From positions 558,001-622,000 of the forward strand of contig NZ_OCSR01000002.1 in assembly GCF_900230185.1 (NCBI RefSeq): a DNA stretch of 64,000 nucleotides, given 5' to 3'. Source of the stretch: Burkholderia sp. OK233 (GTDB lineage: Bacteria > Pseudomonadota > Gammaproteobacteria > Burkholderiales > Burkholderiaceae). The translations under genes and the position numbers were made by a program. Below the pieces are notes generated by a model. The model had not been told where the DNA came from, ran no database searches, and saw only the letters and a list, made by a program, of their open reading frames with translations. Within the stretch, counting starts at the first letter, position 1, and the number at the start of each line of letters is the position of its first letter. Positions 16,530 through 25,528 of this stretch are shown piece by piece.

Positions 16530-17732
16530 ATGAAACTGACAAAGACCTCGGTGGCTTTCCTCACGCTTAGCGCGCTCGGTAGCGCGGCGCACGCGCAAAG
16601 CAGCGTGACCCTGTACGGCATCGTCGACACAGGCATCCTGATCAACAACAACGTAAAAGGTTTGCACCAATACGCGTTCTCGCAAGCGACGTCGTCGCGC
16701 TGGGGCATGAAGGGCACGGAAGACCTGGGCGGTGGTCTGTCCGCGATCTTCACCCTTGAAAGCGGCTTCACCTCCGGCACCGGCACGCTTAGCCAGGGTG
16801 GCCTCCTGTTCGGCCGCAAGGCTTTCGTCGGATTGAGCAGTAAGAGCTGGGGTACGGTAACGGCCGGTCGCCAATACTCGGCAAGCAATGATTTGACCTC
16901 CACGTTCGCGTCTGGCGCCGACTGGGCGGCTTCCGGACTCGGCTACGGCACGCGTGCGAGCGACGTCGATAACGTGGATACCTCGAACCGCGTCCAGAAT
17001 TCGATCAAGTACATGAGCCCGAACTACAGAGGCTTGCAAGTAGGCGTGCTGTACAGTCTGGGCGGCCAGGCAGGCAATTTCTCGCAGAACTCGGTAGTGG
17101 ACGCGGCGGTCTCGTATACGAACGGTCCGCTCATCCTTGGTGCCGGTTATACGTTCGTCAAGGATCCGTATTACGCGACGTTCGGCAATCAGGGAAATTC
17201 GTCGACACCGTCGTCCTCCGCCACGGGCGCGAACGACAATATGAACAATAAGATCTTCGGCGGCTACGCGTCAGCGGGTTCGCAACAGATCATCGTGGCG
17301 GGCGGTTCGTACACACTCGGTCCGGCAATCATCGGCCTGTTGTACTCGAACACGCAATTCCAGAACCTGGGTTCGGTGAATGCAGTCGGTCAGATTTCCG
17401 GCCCGAAGTACACGGGCGGCACCGCGACCTTCAACTCCGGCGAAATCAACCTGAAGTATCAGGTGACCCCGGCGCTGCAACTCGGTGGCGCGTATATCTA
17501 TACGCACAACAGCGGTGCGGACAACCTGGGCAGCGCGAAATATAACCAGTTCAACCTGGGCGCGACCTACGCGCTGTCAAAGCGCACTTCGCTCTACGCG
17601 ATCGGCTTCTACGAGACGGCTTCGGGTATTGATTCGACTGGAAAGCGGGCCGTTGCCGATCTTAGCGGCAGCGCCTACTCGGGCAACAACCACCAACTCG
17701 CCGGTATCTTCGGCATGACACACCGATTCTAA
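16530..17732 (+). CDS. Outer-membrane porin, Burkholderia type (Porin_4)
   Basis: A 400-residue trimeric diffusion porin. The signal peptide MKLTKTSVAFLTLSALGSAAHA is followed by the family start QSSVTLYGIVDTGI. Further markers are SRWGMKGTEDLGGGLSAIF, RKAFVGLSS and GTVTAGRQY, and the chain ends in the barrel-insertion signal THRF with terminal Phe. Length is at the upper end for the family (about 350-400). It stands alone, followed by a strong hairpin. Substrate preference cannot be read from sequence. Confidence 0.93.
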   Translation: MKLTKTSVAFLTLSALGSAAHAQSSVTLYGIVDTGILINNNVKGLHQYAFSQATSSRWGMKGTEDLGGGLSAIFTLESGFTSGTGTLSQGGLLFGRKAFVGLSSKSWGTVTAGRQYSASNDLTSTFASGADWAASGLGYGTRASDVDNVDTSNRVQNSIKYMSPNYRGLQVGVLYSLGGQAGNFSQNSVVDAAVSYTNGPLILGAGYTFVKDPYYATFGNQGNSSTPSSSATGANDNMNNKIFGGYASAGSQQIIVAGGSYTLGPAIIGLLYSNTQFQNLGSVNAVGQISGPKYTGGTATFNSGEINLKYQVTPALQLGGAYIYTHNSGADNLGSAKYNQFNLGATYALSKRTSLYAIGFYETASGIDSTGKRAVADLSGSAYSGNNHQLAGIFGMTHRF

Positions 17733-17739
17733 TCAGGAA

Positions 17740-17763
17740 ACCGGCCGCTCTCGAGCGGCCGGT
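17740..17763 (+). terminator. Perfect hairpin after porin gene
   Basis: A 10-bp perfect stem ACCGGCCGCT/AGCGGCCGGT with loop CTCG, 7 bp after the stop. There is no T-run. Confidence 0.6.
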
Positions 17764-17981
17764 GTCTCGAGCAGGCCTGCCTGCCGAAATGGCAATGCAC
17801 CGCTTGCCGACGTGACACTCATTCTTCACCGCGCCACTGCACGCGCATACGCGCGTTGAACGCGGCAACGAGGCACGTCCTTCCGCTCTCCACTGCCTTC
17901 AGGCGAATGAGGGAATAACTGGCGCACGCGTGCGGTCTTGCAAGGTGAGCACGCACGAAGCGCGAGCATCTAGCGCAAGCC

Positions 17982-18197
17982 ATGCCGGAGCCCGCTACCC
18001 ATCAACTCACACATGCGGAAGTTATGCATGAACTCGAAGAATTGGAGGCGGCGGGTTACAACCCATCCCAGGGGGACGATGGTTCGTACCCCGCTGATAT
18101 ACAGGCTGCGCAAGAGAAGGTTGCCGGCAAACATCGAGCGGAAAGAGACGCGATGATGAACGCGGGCCAGAATGGGCAGGCAAAGCCCTCGCCGTAA
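17982..18197 (+). CDS. DUF4148 protein without a signal peptide
   Basis: A 71-residue protein whose core LTHAEVMHELEELEAAGYNPS...YPADIQAAQEKV is the DUF4148 domain common in Burkholderia. Members are normally exported through an N-terminal signal peptide. Here the frame is closed by a TGA at 17946 and there is no start codon between that and ATG 17982, so no signal can be encoded. There is also no clear ribosome-binding site. It may be a cytoplasmic variant or a copy that lost its 5' part. Function of the domain is unknown. Confidence 0.6.
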   Translation: MPEPATHQLTHAEVMHELEELEAAGYNPSQGDDGSYPADIQAAQEKVAGKHRAERDAMMNAGQNGQAKPSP

Positions 18198-18391
18198 GGC
18201 ACGGGTGCCGTCCGCACATTTTCAAATTGACGTCAACGAAGTAAAACGTTGAAACAACGACAATTTCTGAACGAAAACTTTCCGCGCCTTACCGATAGCC
18301 GAGATGGCGGGGGAATCCACCCCTTACCAGGCATTTGGAAATGTTGTCATCGCTTACTCTAAATGCTCAACTCGTAAGGAGGTCAAACATC

Positions 18392-19111
18392 ATGAGCATA
18401 CAAAGTGTAAGTGGTTCACAAACCGGCACGAGCCTGCTTTCTGTCGGCGCCACTCGCCGCGCGGCCGGCGGCGGCTGCGAAACGGCGTCGTCCTCGTCGT
18501 CTTCGTCGACCAGTTCGACGGACTCGAATCCGCTCTTGTCGGCACTCGAGGCGGCGTTGTCGGCCCTTGGAATTGGCAGCACGTCGTCGACCACGGCTAC
18601 GTCCGGTACGTCGAGCACGACGGCTTCTTCGAGCTCGTCCAGCACCGCAGCCTCGTCCACCTCCTCCACAAGCGATTCGTCGTCAACGAGCTCTATTTCC
18701 GGAGCGCTGCAGGCCTTTCTCGGGGCGCTGTTTCAGGCACTAGGATCGCTTCAGCAAACGGGCAACGGCGATGGCTCCAAGTCTGATAGCGCGAGCGGCT
18801 CGACGAACTCGATCGCGACTTCGTCCTATGGAGATATTGGCGGGGCGCTGAATGCGCTCGCCCAGGAACTCGGCACCGGCAGCACGACGAGTTCAGGTAC
18901 CGCATCCAGCACCTCGGATGCAAGTAGCAATTCTTCTTCGTCTTCCTCGCAGACGTCGACACTGCAGACGGATTTTCAGGCTCTGTTGAGCTCACTCGGC
19001 GATAGCAGCTCGGGCACTTCGTTGCAGTCGTTTGTGCAGACACTCGCGGATAACCTCAAGGGACATTCGCATATGCAAACGGTTGGCAGCCTGGTGTCGA
19101 CTACGGCTTAA
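18392..19111 (+). CDS. Ser/Thr-rich low-complexity protein
   Basis: A 239-residue protein with an unusually strong ribosome-binding site (AAGGAGGT, 9 bp before ATG 18392). Long Ser/Thr runs alternate with short amphipathic helices of similar design: NPLLSALEAALSALGIGS, ISGALQAFLGALFQALGSL, IGGALNALAQELG and LQTDFQALLSSLGDSSSG, so the protein looks like helical modules on disordered linkers. There is no classical signal peptide and one Cys (GGGCETASS). The composition recalls bacterial secreted or surface low-complexity proteins, but no family is recognised. A 14-bp perfect hairpin follows the gene. High expression is inferred from the ribosome-binding site. Confidence 0.7.
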   Translation: MSIQSVSGSQTGTSLLSVGATRRAAGGGCETASSSSSSSTSSTDSNPLLSALEAALSALGIGSTSSTTATSGTSSTTASSSSSSTAASSTSSTSDSSSTSSISGALQAFLGALFQALGSLQQTGNGDGSKSDSASGSTNSIATSSYGDIGGALNALAQELGTGSTTSSGTASSTSDASSNSSSSSSQTSTLQTDFQALLSSLGDSSSGTSLQSFVQTLADNLKGHSHMQTVGSLVSTTA

Positions 19112-19136
19112 GGTAACGAAAATACGGGTGGTCTCT

Positions 19137-19168
19137 TGTCCTTCCTGATGACACCATCAGGAAGGACA
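19137..19168 (+). terminator. Long perfect hairpin after the Ser/Thr-rich gene
   Basis: A 14-bp perfect stem TGTCCTTCCTGATG/CATCAGGAAGGACA with loop ACAC, 25 bp after the stop. It has no T-run, yet its stability suggests a transcript end or RNA-protecting element. Confidence 0.6.
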
Positions 19169-19349
19169 GACGCCGGAGCGTCATTTAATGAACGCTTTCG
19201 TTTCCGGTGCGAGAATGGCTCCCGGAGTAACGACATGAAGTAATATTCCCACGGCAGCAAAGCATCGTTTTGACAATGGATGCTTCGCTGCGTTCGACGT
19301 TCTCTGGTTGTGAATATGAACCGCGTGTCGAAGTAAAGGAGAAGTGTAA

Positions 19350-19913
19350 ATGGAGGCAATCGTGCCGGCGCAAACCGCGCTTGTCGTCATGCATTATCAG
19401 ACCGACATTCTCGGGCTCTTTCCATCAGTCGCGCCGGCCTTGCTCGCCAATACGCGCAAGCTATGCGACGCGGCACGGGCCAAAGGCGTCAGCATCTATT
19501 TCGCCAACCTCCGGTTCAGTCCGGGCTATCCGGAAGTCAGCCCATTGAACAAGAATGGGCAGGGAATCAGGCAACTTGGCCTCTTCGTCGACGATTGGAC
19601 ATCGCCGGAGTTAGGCCAGCAGGCCAGTGAACCGCTCATCGTCGCGCATCGCGCCAGCGTGTTCTTCGGCACCGAGCTGCAGGCACGGCTTGTCGCACAA
19701 GGTGTCGATTCGCTGATTATGGTCGGCATTGCGTCGACCGGTGTCGTGTTGTCGTCGGTCGCGTATGCGAGCGACGCGGACTTCCGCCTGTACACGGTCA
19801 AGGATTGCTGTTACGACCCGGATCAGGTGGTACATGAACATCTGTTTTCCACCGCATTCGATTCGCGCACCACGGTGTTGTCGCTTGCGGATGCCTTGCT
19901 GCTGCTCGCCTAG
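19350..19913 (+). CDS. Isochorismatase-fold protein lacking the catalytic Cys
   Basis: A 187-residue protein of the cysteine-hydrolase/isochorismatase fold. The start has AAGGAG 8 bp upstream. The first strand TALVVMHYQTDI keeps the catalytic-type Asp19, but the family's Lys is replaced (VAHRASVFFGTEL, Ala99/His100) and the nucleophile position in GIASTGVVLSS is Val132 instead of Cys. Normal cysteine hydrolysis is therefore excluded; it may resemble the isochorismatase subgroup that works without a Cys, or may only bind ligand. It is monocistronic. Confidence 0.8.
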   Translation: MEAIVPAQTALVVMHYQTDILGLFPSVAPALLANTRKLCDAARAKGVSIYFANLRFSPGYPEVSPLNKNGQGIRQLGLFVDDWTSPELGQQASEPLIVAHRASVFFGTELQARLVAQGVDSLIMVGIASTGVVLSSVAYASDADFRLYTVKDCCYDPDQVVHEHLFSTAFDSRTTVLSLADALLLLA

Positions 19914-19935
19914 ACGTTCGACCTCCGCTCTGGCT

Positions 19936-20424
19936 TCAGCCGTGCTCGATGCCAAGCAGCCGCGCGTCCAGCCGCCGCGCTAGCGCCGCGCCGCCTTCGC
20001 GCATCACTGCGTCGTGGTTCCATTGAAAAACCGGTCGCAACAACGGCGCCAATGCATTCATCCATGCGCGGGTCGTATGCACGCACCAGTCATAGCGAAC
20101 CACGGTAAGGTTGCGTCCGTCGGTTGAAAAGCTCCACCGGCCAGCGCCTTCGACGTCGCCACTGGCCTCCCCCTCCAGCGCGACCAATGGGTCGACTCGT
20201 GTCACCCGCATATCGAACACGAGACGATAGGGCAACCAGCCTTTCCACGTATAGCGTTGTACGACGCCCACGCCCTGATCGGAACCGGCCTCCAGCTGGT
20301 CCACGCGCTCAACGTTATTCCACCACTCGGGCCAGCGCGCCGAATCCTGGATCGCCGCCCAAACTTCCTGCACCGGTGCATCAATGCGCCAAATGGTGGA
20401 AAAGCGGTATTCGGCCGTCCGCAA
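19936..20424 (-). CDS. SRPBCC-fold protein (polyketide cyclase/START-like)
   Basis: A 162-residue protein of the SRPBCC (Bet v 1-like) superfamily. It begins with a strand and helix typical of the family ([27 protein letters not shown]) and ends with a long C-terminal helix ([21 protein letters not shown]). These proteins bind hydrophobic ligands in a deep cavity. The start is TTG (20422-20424), chosen because GGAGG lies 4-5 bp upstream and no ATG gives the first strand. It is transcribed away from the neighbouring hydrolase gene's 3' end. Ligand unknown. Confidence 0.75.
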   Translation of the reverse strand: MRTAEYRFSTIWRIDAPVQEVWAAIQDSARWPEWWNNVERVDQLEAGSDQGVGVVQRYTWKGWLPYRLVFDMRVTRVDPLVALEGEASGDVEGAGRWSFSTDGRNLTVVRYDWCVHTTRAWMNALAPLLRPVFQWNHDAVMREGGAALARRLDARLLGIEHG

Positions 20425-20581
20425 GCTGCCTCCGTTCTTAGTATCCTTCTGCAGATTTTGTCAGATGCTCACTGCACTTGCCATCACCGGCGAAACGGCA
20501 CTGCATTGCCCCACCTCGATATCTCGCCGAGCCATCCGTAACAAACAGCAGGACAGCCGGAGCCGGGCTCGGAACCGCCGA

Positions 20582-21583
20582 TCATTCAGTTTTTGCCTGC
20601 ACGCCCTGCAGGCTGACGAGGAAGCGCTCAATCGCCCGATTGAACGCGGCATTGTCCTCGACATGAGGTATGTGCCCAATTCCGGGCAACACGTTCATGC
20701 GTGCGTCAGGCAACAGTCGTGACAGACGTAATCCTTCGCTAAGGGGGGTTACGCCATCGGTCGTCCCCCAGATCACCTCGACCGGCATGCTCAGTGACGC
20801 GTAGTCCGACGAGCGACTGCTTCTGCTGAGCCCTGGATCATTGACAAATGCATCCAGCCAGTAGCCATACGCCTCCGTTGTTCCAACCACGGAAAGCGGT
20901 CGCCGATAGACGGCAATCCGGTCAGCCGTCAGCGCGTCATGACGCGAGGTGAATTTCCGCAGAAACCATTCGGTAAGCCACGGATTGGTCGCCGTCGCGG
21001 CGATCACGGGCCGCGCCACGACCGGGAACTCAAGCAAGCTGCCGAGCAACCCACGTTCGGCCGGCGGCGGATCGATAGAGAGCGCAACGTCCACCAGTAC
21101 CGCCGCTTTAAATCGGCTGGGTTCGGCCATCAATGCTTCGACCGTGGCTCGCCCGCCGAACGAATGACCAACGAGAATCACCCGCGAAAGCTTCAGCGTG
21201 TCGAGCATCCCGAGAATGCGCAAGGCCTGATGGCCTGTGTCGTACGTATTGTCCGCGGGCCGGCTGGTGTACCCAAAAGGCGGCAGATCCACCGCGATGC
21301 AGTGATAGCCCGCCTGAGCGAGATAGTCCATGGTCGGAAGCCATGTCGAGCTCCAGGCACCCACGCCTGAAATGAAGACGATCGGCTGTCCGCTAGCGGG
21401 GCCGCGCTCCTGTATCAGCATGTCCACGTCCGCCGCACGCACGAAGCGCGATCCGGCCGGCGCCGCGCTCCGCGCGATGTCCCGCTCGCGGCTATGGGCG
21501 ATCAGATCCGCGCCGCCCAATACGGCAACCAGCGCGATGATCGGCACAGCGACCAGTGCGACCGCGACTTTATAAAGTTTCAT
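20582..21583 (-). CDS. Alpha/beta hydrolase with N-terminal membrane anchor
   Basis: A 333-residue serine hydrolase. An N-terminal hydrophobic helix (VAVALVAVPIIALVAVLGGADLI) anchors it to the inner membrane or acts as an uncleaved signal. The catalytic triad is visible: Ser in GHSFGG, Asp in WGTTDGVTPL and His in GIGHIPHVED; the oxyanion-region motif is FISGVGAWSSTW. The substrate is not evident; epoxide hydrolase, esterase and lactonase activities are all known for this fold. It probably forms a single-gene unit. Confidence 0.85.
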   Translation of the reverse strand: MKLYKVAVALVAVPIIALVAVLGGADLIAHSRERDIARSAAPAGSRFVRAADVDMLIQERGPASGQPIVFISGVGAWSSTWLPTMDYLAQAGYHCIAVDLPPFGYTSRPADNTYDTGHQALRILGMLDTLKLSRVILVGHSFGGRATVEALMAEPSRFKAAVLVDVALSIDPPPAERGLLGSLLEFPVVARPVIAATATNPWLTEWFLRKFTSRHDALTADRIAVYRRPLSVVGTTEAYGYWLDAFVNDPGLSRSSRSSDYASLSMPVEVIWGTTDGVTPLSEGLRLSRLLPDARMNVLPGIGHIPHVEDNAAFNRAIERFLVSLQGVQAKTE

Positions 21584-21793
21584 GGCGTTTCACGCATTCT
21601 TTTTTATGCTTCATGGGTTCGGCGGCACACTTATTCTGGCCGATGATTATGTACAGTGATGCTCAGCCAATTTTCTCAAGATTGAGATCGACCGATAATA
21701 TCAAGTCCGCTTAAACTTGCGCACTGAAGCTTGAAACGCTTTGACGATTTCATGAATCACCAATTGACTTCCGGGAATAGGCAGAAATAAAAA

Positions 21794-22165
21794 ATGCTAT
21801 TAACCACCCTCACCCCCGCTTTCTTTTTGAGCCGCGGCCGTATTACCCGCAGCGAATGGCTGACCCGGATCATCATTGCCGCATTCGTATGCGCCGCCTT
21901 TGGCAGTCTTGCCGGTTCCTGGTTTGGCGAGATCGGCGCGGCCGTCTTCGCGATCATCTTCCTCTGGAGCGCGGTTGCGCTCTCCACCCAGCGCCTGCAT
22001 GACACGGGACGGTGTGGATGGTCGTTGCTGACCACCATTGTTCCGGTGTTCGGGCCAATCTGGGTGCTGATCCACGTACTGCGCCGCGGCGTCGATCATG
22101 AAAACCGCTTTGGCCCCGATCCGGCAACCCGCGCGGATTACCTCAAAGTCAACATCGGGGAGTGA
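21794..22165 (+). CDS. DUF805 inner-membrane protein
   Basis: A 123-residue membrane protein. It shows the DUF805 pattern: FFLSRGRITRSEWLTR at the N-terminus, three to four transmembrane helices (IIIAAFVCAAFGSLAG, IGAAVFAIIFLWSAVAL, LLTTIVPVFGPIWVLIHVL) and the signature RLHDTGRCGWSLL. The C-terminal NRFGPDP is also typical. Role unknown. It is the first gene of a three-gene unit: the next gene starts 7 bp after its stop. Confidence 0.85.
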   Translation: MLLTTLTPAFFLSRGRITRSEWLTRIIIAAFVCAAFGSLAGSWFGEIGAAVFAIIFLWSAVALSTQRLHDTGRCGWSLLTTIVPVFGPIWVLIHVLRRGVDHENRFGPDPATRADYLKVNIGE

Positions 22166-22172
22166 TGCAGAC

Positions 22173-24443
22173 ATGGCAACGGTCAACGACGTCACTCAGC
22201 TGAACCGGATTCCCGTATTTTCAATCGCTACGCCCACCACCACGCAGGAAGTCGTCGAGGCGCTCACCCAGACCAATCTGCCGGTGTCGGTAGGAGGCGG
22301 ACATTTCAGCATGGGCGGGCACACCGCGAGTCCTGGCACCCTGCATCTGGACACGCGCAAGATGAATCGTGTGCTCCGGTTCGAGCCGCACACGTCGGTG
22401 ATTCGCGTGCAGGCCGGTATCCGCTGGTGCGATATCCAGCGGTTTGTCGATCCGCACGGCCTGTCAGTCAAGATCATGCAGACCTACGCGAACTTCACGG
22501 TGGGCGGCGCGCTGTCGGTTAACGCGCACGGACGATACATGGGGTTGGGACCGGTTGTGCTGTCGGTACGGGCGATTACGCTCGTGCTCGCCAACGGCGA
22601 AGTAGTCAACGCCACCCCAATCGAAAACACCACCTTGTTCAACGCGGCGATCGGCGGATATGGCGGCGTAGGCATCATCACTGAAGCGGAGCTCGACCTT
22701 GTGCCCAATACGCGGGTCAAGCGCAGCGACCGCAAGATGCGCACTGCCGATTACAAGGCATGGTTCGATACAACCGTGCGCAGCCATCAAGATGTGATCT
22801 TCCACAATTTCGACCTCTATCCGCCTCGCTACACGCGCGGCCGGGCGATCAGCTGGACGGTCACCGACGAGCCGGCCACGTCGGCGCGATTGCAGCCGCT
22901 CAGTCGCGGTTTTCTTGCTGCGAAGTACTTTCTATGGGCAATCACCGAAACGCCGCTTGGCAAGTTCCGTCGCGAGTATCTGTACGACCCGCTGCTGCAT
23001 TTCGGCAAGAAGGTGCACTGGCGTAATTACGAAGCCGGTTACGATGTCGCGGAACTCGAGCCGGTTGGGCGACGCCAGCGCACGTATGTGCTGCAGGAGT
23101 ACTTCGTGCCCGTAGATGCCGTCACCCGGTTTGCCGAGGCGCTATCGGCGATCCTCTCGCGGCATCGGGTGAACGCGGTCAACATTTCGATCCGCCATGC
23201 GCTCGCCGATAACCGCACCGTCATGGCGTGGGCGCGCGGCGAGACGTTTGCCTTCGTGCTCTACTACAAGCAGCGCACTCGCGAGAATGCCAAAGAGCGC
23301 GTTGCGGTATGGACGCGCGAACTGATCGATGCCGTGCTCGCCGTGGGTGGCACCTATTATCTGCCTTACCAGTTGCACGCAACGCGCGAGCAATTCCATC
23401 GTGCGTATCCGAAAGCGCGCGAGATGTTTGCGCTCAAGCGGGAGCTTGATCCGCAATACCGTCTGCGTGGCGCGCTGTGGGATCGCTACTATGCTCCGGA
23501 GCGAAGTGCGCTCGATGCGACGGCTTCGTCGGCTGTTGCATTGCCAGACGCTTTACCTGCCGGTACGGCGGCACAAGAGGACAGCAACAGCAACGGCACC
23601 CTGTTCGCCACGATCTATCGTAACGAGCGCGAAGCCGATCGTTTCTATACATTCCTGCAGAACATTTTCAACGTGCTGCCCGAAGACCGTCTGCATACGT
23701 TGATCAAGACTTCGACAGCCGAACACATGGGCGACGAGCGTATCTATCGCGCGGTCCAGGCGGGTCTCACGTCGATCACGCCGCGCCTCGCGATGCTCAC
23801 GCACGCGCTGCCGTCCCTGTCGATGCAGAAGGCTGAAATGGGCCGGCAAGCCGCCATGCTGCTGGGCGATTCGCCGTTGCAGGACTATGTCGAGATTGGC
23901 ACGACAGGGCGCTACGTCCGGGCCATGAAGAAGTATCTGCGGCTCAAAGGCAAGGTGACCCTGGTACATGACGTACGGCCGGGAATGAGCCCGGTCGATA
24001 TTGTCGAGCGTGGGCAGATCGGCTCGATAGGCGAGTTCCAACCGTTGAACGACTACGCGCCCATCGCGCTGCCTGCCGCTAGCGCGGACCTGGTGAGTTG
24101 CTTTGTCGGCTTGCACCACATGGCGCTGGCGAAGCTCGCGCCGTTTCTAGACTCGATCGCGCGAATCGTCCGCCCCGGTGGCTATTTCGTGGTCCGCGAT
24201 CACGACGTCACGACGCCGACAATGGATGCATTCGTTTCACTTGCCCATACGGTTTTCAACGCGGGCCTCGGCGAAACGTGGGAAACCAACCGGTCGGAGT
24301 TGCGTCATTTCGCCAGCGTGGACGACTGGATCGCGCGCGTCGAAGCGGCAGGTTTTCGCCATACCGGAATGCGCCTGACCCAGCAAGGCGATCCGTCGGA
24401 CAACATCCTGCTGGCGTTCGTGCGCCATGGAGAGGCGGCATGA
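22173..24443 (+). CDS. FAD-dependent oxidase fused to a SAM-dependent methyltransferase
   Basis: A 756-residue two-domain protein. The start at 22173 has GGGGAG upstream. Residues ~10-190 are a PCMH-type FAD-binding domain (PVSVGGGHFSMGGHT, FTVGGALSVNAHGRYMG, IGGYGGVGIITEAEL); the His in GGGH is at the place where many relatives attach FAD covalently. Residues ~190-445 are the substrate domain of the sugar-lactone/alditol-oxidase type, ending RGALWDRYYAPE. After a linker of about 25 residues rich in Ala and Ser, residues ~472-756 form a class I methyltransferase (DYVEIGTTGRYVRAM, then ADLVSCFVGLHHM and IVRPGGYFVVRDHD). The frame is continuous. Oxidation followed by methylation of the same small molecule is inferred. 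The following gene overlaps it by 4 bp. Confidence 0.85.
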   Translation: MATVNDVTQLNRIPVFSIATPTTTQEVVEALTQTNLPVSVGGGHFSMGGHTASPGTLHLDTRKMNRVLRFEPHTSVIRVQAGIRWCDIQRFVDPHGLSVKIMQTYANFTVGGALSVNAHGRYMGLGPVVLSVRAITLVLANGEVVNATPIENTTLFNAAIGGYGGVGIITEAELDLVPNTRVKRSDRKMRTADYKAWFDTTVRSHQDVIFHNFDLYPPRYTRGRAISWTVTDEPATSARLQPLSRGFLAAKYFLWAITETPLGKFRREYLYDPLLHFGKKVHWRNYEAGYDVAELEPVGRRQRTYVLQEYFVPVDAVTRFAEALSAILSRHRVNAVNISIRHALADNRTVMAWARGETFAFVLYYKQRTRENAKERVAVWTRELIDAVLAVGGTYYLPYQLHATREQFHRAYPKAREMFALKRELDPQYRLRGALWDRYYAPERSALDATASSAVALPDALPAGTAAQEDSNSNGTLFATIYRNEREADRFYTFLQNIFNVLPEDRLHTLIKTSTAEHMGDERIYRAVQAGLTSITPRLAMLTHALPSLSMQKAEMGRQAAMLLGDSPLQDYVEIGTTGRYVRAMKKYLRLKGKVTLVHDVRPGMSPVDIVERGQIGSIGEFQPLNDYAPIALPAASADLVSCFVGLHHMALAKLAPFLDSIARIVRPGGYFVVRDHDVTTPTMDAFVSLAHTVFNAGLGETWETNRSELRHFASVDDWIARVEAAGFRHTGMRLTQQGDPSDNILLAFVRHGEAA

Positions 24444-25528
24444 TGCGGCCGTTGCGCAACGCGCTTTTCACCATCGCCATCGGCGTCGCGCTGACATTCG
24501 CGATGCCGGTTGCGCATGCGGCGGCATCCTCCGCGGCGCCTGAGACACCGGGAGCCTCATACCAAAGCCCCGTTCCGGCGGCGGATCGCCGCGGCACTGA
24601 GCAGACGCTGCTGACATTTCCAGAGTGGTATCTCGTGCACAGCCCGGCGGAGTATGCGCGAATCGTGCAACACGAACCGCCGCACGACTTTCCGTTTCTG
24701 GATCAGATCGGCCAGCTCTGGTCAAGCTACGGGACCGTCACGCGTGAGCAAATGCACGACAACTATCCGCTCAATCCCGGTTACCACGTGATGATCTGGG
24801 TGATCGCATCGAGTACGACCGTGGAGTATGCGCTGCGCTCCCTCTACGAAAATACCGTGGGCCGCGCGAGCTGGCTGCTCGGCGGGAAAACGCTGACCGA
24901 CGAGGACCGCTATGGCGCCCAGGCGGCTCAGGAGTACGTGGACTTCATCCGTCAGGAGCCCTGGTACCTGTTCGATTTCAGCGCCCGCCTTCATCATCTC
25001 TGGAGCGATGTCCCAATGTGGGGACCGGATCTCGTACGCAAATGGGAACGCCGCTACGCGCTGACCGCCGAATACGCGATCAAGGCTGTGTACGGAAAAC
25101 TGATCGAGAAGGCGACGCGGGCCACCTACACACCGGCCCTGATGACGACTGCTGTGGTCGTCGACCGCCTGCCCGATGGGTGGTCGGCACCGGCTCACGT
25201 CAGCGTGCTTGCCCGTCTGCCGGATGGTCGGGCGTTACTTGCATTGCCGCGCTATTTCGACTTCAGGCTTGCGGCGACAACGCTTGCGCAACAGGGCATT
25301 CATCTCACCGACATCGCCGGCAACACATCGGTCATTCTGGTCACGGTGTGGGCGAAAGACGACGCCCCGTTGCCCGCCGGCAGTGGCCGCGTATTGTTCG
25401 AACAGCCGCTGACAATGCCGGCCCATACGCGACGCGTCGCGTTGTTGATGCCGGTTCGCAACCTGTCCGACTTTCTGGCGGCAGCCGGAAACAACGGCCT
25501 GGTGACGGAGCATGTGTACGACTATTGA
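24440..25528 (+). CDS. Exported protein of unknown function, third gene of the FAD-oxidase operon
   Basis: A 362-residue protein whose ATG overlaps the stop codon of the oxidase-methyltransferase gene (ATGATG), so translation is coupled. A signal peptide (RNALFTIAIGVALTFAMPVAHA) directs it to the periplasm. The body is rich in Tyr and Trp (FPEWYLVHSPAEYARIV, EPWYLFDFSARLHHLW) and ends LVTEHVYDY. No catalytic motif is recognised and the family is unknown to me. It may be the periplasmic partner or acceptor of the product of the fused enzyme. Confidence 0.75.
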   Translation: MMRPLRNALFTIAIGVALTFAMPVAHAAASSAAPETPGASYQSPVPAADRRGTEQTLLTFPEWYLVHSPAEYARIVQHEPPHDFPFLDQIGQLWSSYGTVTREQMHDNYPLNPGYHVMIWVIASSTTVEYALRSLYENTVGRASWLLGGKTLTDEDRYGAQAAQEYVDFIRQEPWYLFDFSARLHHLWSDVPMWGPDLVRKWERRYALTAEYAIKAVYGKLIEKATRATYTPALMTTAVVVDRLPDGWSAPAHVSVLARLPDGRALLALPRYFDFRLAATTLAQQGIHLTDIAGNTSVILVTVWAKDDAPLPAGSGRVLFEQPLTMPAHTRRVALLMPVRNLSDFLAAAGNNGLVTEHVYDY

